From contig CAWEHT010000008.1 in NCBI GenBank assembly GCA_963808455.1, positions 1 through 7,339 of the forward strand: a DNA stretch of 7,339 bases, in the 5' to 3' direction. The notes under the pieces are model-generated. The model searched no databases, was not told the DNA's origin, and saw only the letters and a program-made list of their open reading frames with translations. Origin of the DNA: CAWEHT01 sp963808455. Lineage in GTDB: Bacteria; Chloroflexota; Anaerolineae; CG2-30-64-16. The translations under genes and the position numbers were made by a program. Position 1 is the first letter of the stretch, and the number at the start of each line of letters is the position of its first letter. Positions 1 to 4,631 of the stretch are shown here, in pieces.

Positions 1-48
1 GGCCTGGAAATGCAGAAACAGGGGACCCTTTCGGTGACACAGGGACGG

Positions 49-103
49 ATTCTTCGCTGGCGGCTCGCCGCGGCGCAGGCCGGCTTGCATACCCGCTCAG
101 AAT
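49..103. repeat. Short dispersed-type hairpin element
   Basis: The ends ATTCTTCGCT (49-58) and GCTCAGAAT (95-103) form an imperfect inverted repeat (ATTCT-nn-GC against GC-nn-AGAAT). They enclose a GC-rich core that is itself rich in GGC/GCC. Sequences of the style 'ATTCTTCGCT ... GCTCAGAATGACAG' are, from memory, common between genes in many bacterial genomes and give rise to spurious small ORFs. Its membership of such a family is a recollection, not something shown by this single copy. No gene is visible in bases 1-173. Confidence 0.4.
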
Positions 104-173
104 GACAGACCCCGGTACCGACGATGTCCCCTGCGTATGCACTAAGGAACACGCGTGGCGGAAGGACGTGACT

Positions 174-938
174 ATGAGTGAACGGCTGAATGGGCTTGCG
201 GCCCTGGTAACCGGGGCGAGCAGCGGCATCGGCGAGGCAACGGCGCGGGCTTTGGCCGCGGAGGGCGCGGCGGTGGCGTTGGTCGCCCGGCGCAAGCAGC
301 GCCTCGACCAGTTAGCCGCCGAGATCGGGCAGCAGGGGGGCCACGTGCTGGTCGTCGAGGCGGACCTGACCGATCAGGCGCAGGCGGCGGCGGCAGTAGA
401 ACGGACGGCCCGCGAGTTGGGCCGCATCGATATCCTGGTGAACAACGCCGGCGTCATGCTGCTCGGACCGGCGGTCGGTGCGCCACTCGAAGAGTGGGAC
501 CGCATGGTGAACATCAACCTCCGGGGCCTGCTGTACGTCACACACGCCGCGCTGCCGCACCTGCTTGCGGCAGCCGAAGGCGCCCCGCGGGGGGTGGCCG
601 ATCTGGTCAATATCAGCTCGGTGGCCGGCCGGGTCGCCAGGGCCGGCTCGGCCGTCTACAACCTGACGAAGTTTGGCGTGACGGCGTTCAGCGAGGCGCT
701 GCGCCAGGAGGTGACCGGCCGCCATGTCCGCGTCTCGGTGGTCGAGCCGGGCGCAGTGCGGACCGAGCTGACCAGCCACCTCCGCCCGGAAGTGTTCGAG
801 CAGGCGGCCCAGAGGTTCCAGGGTGTCGAGCGCCTGGAGGCCGAGGACATCGCCGACCTCATCGTCTACACGGTGACCCGGCCGCGGCGCGTCGCGCTCA
901 ACGAGGTCCTGGTGCGCCCCACCGAGCAGGGGTCTTGA
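174..938 (+). CDS. SDR family NAD(P)-dependent oxidoreductase
   Basis: This is a 254-residue classical short-chain dehydrogenase/reductase, the usual length for the family. Such cytoplasmic enzymes interconvert alcohols and ketones with NAD(P)H. Visible in order: the Rossmann glycine motif TGASSGIG (residues 13-20), basic residues RRK (39-41) after strand 2 that favour NADP over NAD, Asp64, NNAG (90-93), Asn115 of the catalytic tetrad, Ser148/149, and the YNLTK active site (Tyr162, Lys166). The C-terminal NEVLVRPTEQ resembles the YdfG-like 3-hydroxy-acid dehydrogenase branch, but the substrate cannot be read from sequence. The ATG at 174 is chosen because GGAAGGA (160-166) lies seven bases upstream. 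The in-frame ATG at 102 has no such site and would add 24 unrelated residues. The gene stands alone, ends before a terminator-like hairpin, and is intact, unlike several genes downstream. Confidence 0.93.
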   Translation: MSERLNGLAALVTGASSGIGEATARALAAEGAAVALVARRKQRLDQLAAEIGQQGGHVLVVEADLTDQAQAAAAVERTARELGRIDILVNNAGVMLLGPAVGAPLEEWDRMVNINLRGLLYVTHAALPHLLAAAEGAPRGVADLVNISSVAGRVARAGSAVYNLTKFGVTAFSEALRQEVTGRHVRVSVVEPGAVRTELTSHLRPEVFEQAAQRFQGVERLEAEDIADLIVYTVTRPRRVALNEVLVRPTEQGS

Positions 939-957
939 AAGGTGGCCGCCCGGGAAG

Positions 958-990
958 CCCTGGCCCCGCTCGTGCGGCGGGGCAGGTTTT
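958..990 (+). terminator. Probable intrinsic terminator of the SDR gene
   Basis: GCCCCGC (963-969) pairs perfectly with GCGGGGC (977-983) across a 7-base loop. The stem can be extended by CCT/AGG with one bulged G, and it is followed by TTTT (987-990). It lies 20-50 bases after the SDR stop. The T run is short, so efficiency is uncertain. Confidence 0.5.
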
Positions 991-1010
991 CGCAGGTTGG
1001 AGAATAAAGT

Positions 1011-1038
1011 GACCCAGGTACCGTTGGGGGCCTGGGTC
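1011..1038. other. Perfect 8-bp inverted repeat
   Basis: GACCCAGG (1011-1018) and CCTGGGTC (1031-1038) are exact inverted copies around a 12-base loop. The hairpin sits between the SDR terminator and the minisatellite. It has no T tail and no adjacent gene start, so I assign no function. No gene is supported between 939 and 1707. Confidence 0.4.
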
Positions 1039-1090
1039 GGGTAGCCCGGGCCGCGCACCGTCGCGCACACGTCCATGGCCATGCCCTCGG

Positions 1091-1600
1091 CCGCCATCCG
1101 TGCGTCCGCGGCAGCATCCGCGGTCGGCCCCTCCTCGCCTGCCGCGCCGGCCACCGCGCCGCCGTGGCCGCCATCCGTGCATCCGTGGCCCGCATCCGTG
1201 GTCGGCCCCCCGCGCCGCGACGGCCGCCATCCGTGCATCCGTGGCAGCATCCGTGGTCGGCCCCTCCTCGCCTGCCGCGCCGGCCACCCCGCGCCGCCGC
1301 GGCCGCCATCCGTGCATCCGTGGCCCGCATCCGTGGTCGGCCCCCCGCGCCGCGACGGCCGCCACCCGTGCATCCGTGGCAGCATCCGTGGTCGGCCCCT
1401 CCTCGCCTGCCGCGCCGGCCACCGCGCCGCCGCGGCCGCCATCCGTGCATCCGCGGCAGCATCCGTGGTCGGCCCCCTCGCCTGCCGCCGCGGCCGCCAT
1501 CCGCGCACATCGGCCCTCCGCAGGGGGGTCCGTGGCAGCATCCGTGGTCGGCCCCCTCCTCGCCGCATCCGTGGTCGGCCCCCCCCCGCATCCGTGGCCG
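1091..1600. repeat. GC-rich minisatellite with alternating A/B units
   Basis: The array has units starting at 1091 (A, 77 bp), 1168 (B, 56), 1224 (A, 79), 1303 (B, 56), 1359 (A, 77), 1436 (C, 58) and 1494 (decayed, to about 1600). Every unit begins CCGCCATCCGTGCATCC or a close variant and contains GCATCCGTGGTCGGCCCC. The heptamer ATCCGTG occurs about 17 times exactly, plus one-base variants. A-units carry an extra CTCCTCGCCTGCCGCG segment that B-units lack. The A+B period is 133-135 bp, and none of the unit lengths is a multiple of three except by chance. Long open frames on both strands across the array therefore reflect lack of stop codons, not coding. It lies between two genes and is immediately followed by a drop in GC content. 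Confidence 0.88.
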
Positions 1601-1707
1601 GCACGCCCGCTCGTGTCGCAGCCACTAGCAGTTTGTCGGAGAGATACAGGCGTCCACTCTAATGAGGAAATTGCTTGAAGGCGAAGACAGAAGGGAAAGA
1701 AGGAAGA

Positions 1708-2567
1708 ATGAATATATTGGTCTATGGGGCAGGAGTCATTGGCAGCGTCTATGCCGCACGACTCCAAGAGGCAGGATACAATGTGTCTCTGCTTGCAAGA
1801 GGTCAACGCGCAGTGTCACTGCGGACGCAAGGCATTCTCCTTGAAGACACATCGACTGGACATCGTACGACAACACGGGTTTCTATCGTTGATCATCTGG
1901 CTCCGACTGATAGCTATGATGTCGTCATCGTGACGGTGCGGCTGGACCAACTCACGTCCATCTTGCCTGTTCTCGCCGCCAATCACCAGATCCCCACTCT
2001 ACTATTCATGCTCAATAATCCTGATGGCATGCAACGATTGGAGATGCTCGAACCCCATCGCGTGCTCCTCGGCTTTCCATCCATAGGAGGATCGCGAACA
2101 AGGAGAGGTCATCCGATATGCCCACCCCGCCCTTGCACAGACGACGCTGGGGAAAGAAGATGGCCAGGTACCACCACGTCTTCAACACCTCGCAACAGCA
2201 TTCAAGAAGGCAGGCTTCTCTGTTGCACTGAATTCCGATATGCAGAGCTGGCTCAAAGCGCACGCCGTCATCGATGCATGTATGTGGGCGGCTGTCGTCA
2301 TGACACAGGGAAGCGGTGCGAAGCTTGGACGGACACGTAAGCATGTGGTGATGATGGTTCGGGCTGTCCATGAAGGGCTTCTGGCCCTGCAAGCGCAAGA
2401 TATTCCCATAACGCCTCTCAGCATGAAAGTGCTCTTTCTTTGGATGCCTCGCTGGCTTGGATGCGGCATTCAAGCGGGCCATCATAGATACGACGCTGCT
2501 TTATGGCTACGACCTGGAGCCTGACTCGGCATACTACCAGGCCGCGTTGGCGGCCGTCACCGGATGA
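1708..2567 (+). CDS. Ketopantoate reductase-like protein, two frameshifts
   Basis: Read across two single-base frame changes, this gives a 285-residue ApbA/PanE-fold protein (ketopantoate reductases are about 300). The N-terminal NADP-binding domain starts MNILVYGAGVIGS (GxGxxG at residues 7-12), continues through DVVIVTVRLDQL and reaches GFPSIGGS. Near 2083-2100 the frame moves by one and continues as GEVIRYAHPALAQTTLG, WLKAHAVIDAC and GLLALQAQDIPITPL. Near 2452-2462 it moves again to AAFKRAIIDTTLLYGYDLEPDS, stopping at 2565-2567. WLKAHA keeps the expected catalytic lysine, but the usual KxxxN asparagine is replaced, so a true pantothenate-pathway PanE is doubtful. A PanE-like paralogue is more likely. 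The ATG at 1708 follows AAGAAGGAA (1698-1705). GC is plainly lower than in neighbouring genes (26 of 60 in 1981-2040), suggesting a different origin. It is a pseudogene if the frameshifts are real. Confidence 0.82.
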
Positions 2568-2624
2568 AGGCGTCACGTCCCAAGACCACTTCCATATTGA
2601 GCAGGACGATTGTCAAGTATTTGG

Positions 2625-2653
2625 CTGCAAACACCTTGATCCTGCTGTATACT
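2625..2653 (+). promoter_or_regulatory. Possible sigma-70-type promoter for the Crp/Fnr gene
   Basis: TATACT (2648-2653) is a good -10 box. CTGCAA (2625-2630) lies 17 bp upstream as a weak -35 box with three of six matches to TTGACA. It is about 115 bases before the regulator start, in the otherwise featureless gap 2568-2768. This is a pattern match only. Confidence 0.25.
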
Positions 2654-2768
2654 TGAGCGGTGTGGTGCGGCCGTGGAACCGGATTGCGCGAGCGCAGACG
2701 TACCCGGGCAAAAGGTCTACGAACTGTTGCCTTGATCTTCAGAGCCGGGGGTCTGTGAGGCAGGAGAA

Positions 2769-3439
2769 GTGAAACACTGTGCCGTTTGTCTACGAGAACT
2801 GCCCCTATTCAGTGGGCTTGAGGCCGGCGACTTTATCCAGGTCTGTCTTCATGCGACCAAACTACTGGCGGCCAAGGGCCAGTGCCTGTTCCATCAGGGC
2901 GAACTGGCCAATGCTGTCTATTTGATCAAGGCCGGCAAGGTCAAGCTGGTGCAGGTGACGCCGGAAGGACGGGCGGCCATCCTGGACGTGCTCGGTCCCG
3001 GCGAGGTCCTCGGCGAGACGGCGCTGTTTCAGGATCTGCCCCAGCCGTTCAGCGCCATCGTCTTGGAGGAGGCCAAGATATGCTCCTTCAGCCGCCAGCA
3101 GTTCGAGGACATGATCCGGGCCAACCCGGGTGCCGCGACGAGCATCATCACCCATCTCGCGGCGCAGGCTTTATGAGAGCCTGCAGCAGGCCGGGGAGAC
3201 CTCGGGCGCGCCGGTGCGGGAGAAGGTGCTGCGCGTGCTGGCTGCACCTGGCCGGCAAGTACGGCCATCGGATAGAAGACGCCACGGAGATCGAGCTGGC
3301 GATCACCCAGCAGGAACTGGCCGACATGGTGGGCGCGTCGCGGGTCATGGTCGCAAACGTGCTGAAGGACTTGTACGAGGATGGCGTGGTGCGCCGTCGG
3401 GACGGGCGCTATGCGGTCTGCGTGAAGGATTGCATGTGA
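2769..3439 (+). CDS. Crp/Fnr family transcriptional regulator, two frameshifts
   Basis: Joined across two frame changes this encodes 222 residues, the normal length for the family. The cyclic-nucleotide-binding fold runs from about residue 12 to 115 (LFSGLEAGDF, VYLIKAGKVKLVQ, LGPGEVLGETALF). The arginine that contacts cAMP phosphate in CRP is not present (QPFSA where R.A is expected), so cAMP is an unlikely ligand. After HLAAQ the frame moves by one near 3160-3172 (RLYESLQQAGETSGAPVREK). It moves again near 3225-3246 (LHLAGKYGH...). The winged helix-turn-helix TQQELADMVGASR/VMVANVLKDL follows, ending VCVKDCM. The N-terminus HCAVC (Cys4, Cys7) resembles the HCQDC of E. coli FNR. Cys105 (KICSFS) lines up with FNR Cys122, but FNR's remaining N-terminal ligand has no counterpart at the same spacing. 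The GTG start at 2769 follows GAGG (2757-2760). Stop to next start is 29 bases, so it is probably co-transcribed with the OsmC gene. Confidence 0.85.
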
Positions 3440-3452
3440 CCGGCATGGTCAC
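3436..3452. promoter_or_regulatory. Palindrome GTGACC-N5-GGTCAC, possible operator
   Basis: GTGACC (3436-3441) and GGTCAC (3447-3452) are a perfect 6-bp inverted repeat around five bases. It overlaps the regulator's stop codon and ends just before the AAAGGAGG ribosome site (3457-3464) of the OsmC gene. It contains TGTGA and TCAC, as Crp-type half sites do, but with a spacer of nine rather than six, so a classical Crp site is not matched. It could be a site for the adjacent regulator or a small RNA hairpin. Confidence 0.35.
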
Positions 3453-3468
3453 GGTGAAAGGAGGCACA

Positions 3469-3967
3469 ATGGCGGACCCAGTTGTTTATCGTTCGCAGGT
3501 ACGGATCGAGGGCGGGGCCGGAGGTTTGCGGCGGGCATATCTTCCGGCCGAGTCTCAACCGGTGTTGTTCGGCGTGCATTCGGAGATCGCCGAGCACTAC
3601 CATCGCCAGCCGGGCTCCTATGAGCCCCACGCGGCTACCCTCGACTACCTGGCGGCCGCCACCGCCGGCTGACTGACCGGTACCTTCGGGGGCGCGCTCG
3701 GAGGCGCGCAAGGTAGCGGCGGGTGAGGGCCGGTTGTGGTCAGAGGCGGTCGGAGAAGTCGAGCTCGAGGACGGCGTTCTCGTGATGCGCCGCATCCATG
3801 TGACGTATCACCTGAAGCTCTCGCCTGAGCAGCGGGCGACGGCTGAGCGGGCGCACAGCGTGCATGCGGATGGCTGCCCCATGTACCGCTCGCTTCGTGC
3901 TGCCATCGCCATCAGCACGGCGCTTGAAATGGAGGACGTTCAACCGGAGGACATGCCAGGCCGGTGA
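3469..3967 (+). CDS. OsmC-family protein with in-frame TGA at active Cys (putative selenoprotein)
   Basis: OsmC/Ohr proteins are thiol peroxidases that reduce organic hydroperoxides using two conserved cysteines. This gene has an excellent ribosome site, AAAGGAGG (3457-3464), four bases before ATG 3469. It reads MADPVVYRSQVRIEGG... to HAATLDYLAAATAG, then meets TGA (3670-3672, codon 68). It continues in the same frame as LTGTFGGAL, the normal continuation of the OsmC motif 'LAAAxAGCLTG'. The TGA therefore sits exactly at the first active-site cysteine. One extra base near 3687-3701 shifts the frame, after which EARKVAAGEGRLWSEAVGEVE, RRIHVTYHL and the second-cysteine motif HADGCPMYRSL (Cys136, codon 3875-3877) follow. 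The rebuilt protein is 165 residues, close to family length. Taken literally, translation gives a 67-residue fragment. TGA is also the normal stop of this and other genes here, so the code is not reassigned. Family call is confident; selenocysteine is inference. Confidence 0.85.
3681..3715 (+). promoter_or_regulatory. Candidate bacterial SECIS hairpin
   Basis: Just after the in-frame TGA (3670-3672), TACCTT (3681-3686) pairs perfectly with AAGGTA (3710-3715). Inside that, GCGCGC (3692-3697) pairs with GCGCGC (3704-3709). A 5-base bulge CGGGG lies on the 5' side and the loop is TCGGAG (3698-3703). A U-G wobble could close it to a CGGA tetraloop with G at its second position (3700). There are 27 bases between the TGA and that G, within the roughly 16-37 known for bacterial SECIS elements. 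Bacterial SECIS hairpins recruit SelB with selenocysteyl-tRNA. The GC-rich context makes chance hairpins likely, so this supports the selenocysteine reading without proving it. Confidence 0.55.
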
Positions 3968-3991
3968 GACGGGAGAGGCGAGCGCGGGCTT

Positions 3992-4003
3992 CACCTGCAG
4001 GTG
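3992..4003. other. 12-bp perfect palindrome CACCTGCAGGTG
   Basis: This self-complementary 12-mer lies 25 bases after the OsmC stop. There is no loop or T tail, so it is not a typical terminator. A protein-binding site is possible, but no partner can be named. Confidence 0.25.
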
Positions 4004-4063
4004 GGCCGCCGACCCGATGCCTGGAGCACCAGCAGCAAAGCGCGAGGATTAGCCAACGCATAG

Positions 4064-4080
4064 TGGCCGATAAGCGGCCA
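4064..4080. other. Hairpin upstream of PNPOx-like gene
   Basis: TGGCCG (4064-4069) and CGGCCA (4075-4080) form a perfect 6-bp stem with loop ATAAG, ending 12 bases before the AGGAGG ribosome site. It could end or attenuate transcription from the OsmC side, but no T run follows. Confidence 0.3.
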
Positions 4081-4103
4081 GACCAAATTCTGAGGAGGCA
4101 ACG

Positions 4104-4517
4104 ATGGCTGAATTGGTAACGATCCCACAGGATGTGCAAGAGTTCCTCAAAGGGAAGATGGCCTGGGTGGGGACGGCCTCGAAGGACGGCATGCCCAATG
4201 CCACGCCCAAAGGCACAGTCCAGGTGTTGGACAATTCCCACCTCCTGTTTGCCGATCTGTTCTCCCGCAAGACGCGCGAGAACCTGAAGGAGAACCCCCA
4301 GGTTTCGGTCACGGTGATCGACCTGACGGCCTTCAAGGGCTACGAATTCAAGGGGACCGCCGAGCTGATCGACTCGGGCCCGCTGTTTGAGAAGGTCAAG
4401 GAACAGCTCAAGCAGGCACCCCGGCAACTGCCACCGCCGGTCTACGTGGTCAAAATCGCCGTGAATGCCATCTACGACCAATCGGTCGGCCCGGAGGCCG
4501 GCAAGCGGATCCACTAG
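4104..4517 (+). CDS. Pyridoxamine 5'-phosphate oxidase-like FMN-binding protein
   Basis: This is an intact 137-residue protein of the PNPOx-like split-barrel family, which binds FMN or a related flavin and often acts as a small flavin reductase or redox protein. Characteristic parts are WVGTASKDGMPNATPKGTVQVLD (strands 1-3, residues about 21-43), LLFADLFSRKTRENLKENPQVSVTV (the phosphate-contact strand and helix, about 47-71) and YEFKGTAELI (about 79-88). It is far shorter than true PdxH (about 220) and lacks that enzyme's C-terminal domain, so vitamin B6 synthesis is not implied. AGGAGG (4093-4098) lies five bases before ATG 4104. It follows the OsmC gene on the same strand and precedes acetyl-CoA synthase, with a strong hairpin separating it from the latter. 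The substrate is unknown. It is one of two full-length genes here with no frame change. Confidence 0.88.
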   Translation: MAELVTIPQDVQEFLKGKMAWVGTASKDGMPNATPKGTVQVLDNSHLLFADLFSRKTRENLKENPQVSVTVIDLTAFKGYEFKGTAELIDSGPLFEKVKEQLKQAPRQLPPPVYVVKIAVNAIYDQSVGPEAGKRIH

Positions 4518-4576
4518 CCACTCTGCGGCCGGCAGGTTTCCAGCCCAGGCGACCTGACTGATCCCAGCGTACTACA

Positions 4577-4608
4577 GGGGAGGCCATCGGCGCTCGGGTG
4601 GCCTCCCC
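4577..4608 (+). terminator. Strong 10-bp hairpin between PNPOx-like gene and acsB
   Basis: GGGGAGGCCA (4577-4586) and TGGCCTCCCC (4599-4608) are perfect inverted copies around a 12-base loop. There is no T run after it (AAAGCTTG follows). It sits 60 bases after the PNPOx-like stop and 23 before the acetyl-CoA synthase start. It could be a terminator, an mRNA-protecting 3' end or a leader hairpin for acsB. Confidence 0.45.
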
Positions 4609-4631
4609 AAAGCTTGATGTGGAGATCCAAC

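Noticed and set aside
102..173. Upstream ATG extending the SDR gene by 24 residues
   Set aside because: There is no ribosome site for it, the extra residues do not belong to the fold, and GGAAGGA lies at the right distance from the ATG at 174.
1091..1600. CRISPR array
   Set aside because: Units abut without unique spacers, the repeat length alternates, and no cas gene is nearby.
312..1806. Several long overlapping open frames on both strands across 866-1806, rich in Arg, Gly, Pro and His
   Set aside because: They span the minisatellite or are antisense to the SDR gene. The repeat units are not multiples of three and shift between frames. Openness is due to very high GC, and the residue make-up is low-complexity.
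2012..2485. 157-residue open frame on the minus strand
   Set aside because: It is antisense to the ketopantoate reductase-like gene, whose residues match the family on the plus strand.
3670..3672. Genome-wide reassignment of TGA to an amino acid
   Set aside because: TGA serves as the normal stop for the SDR, regulator, OsmC and alpha/beta hydrolase genes in this window.
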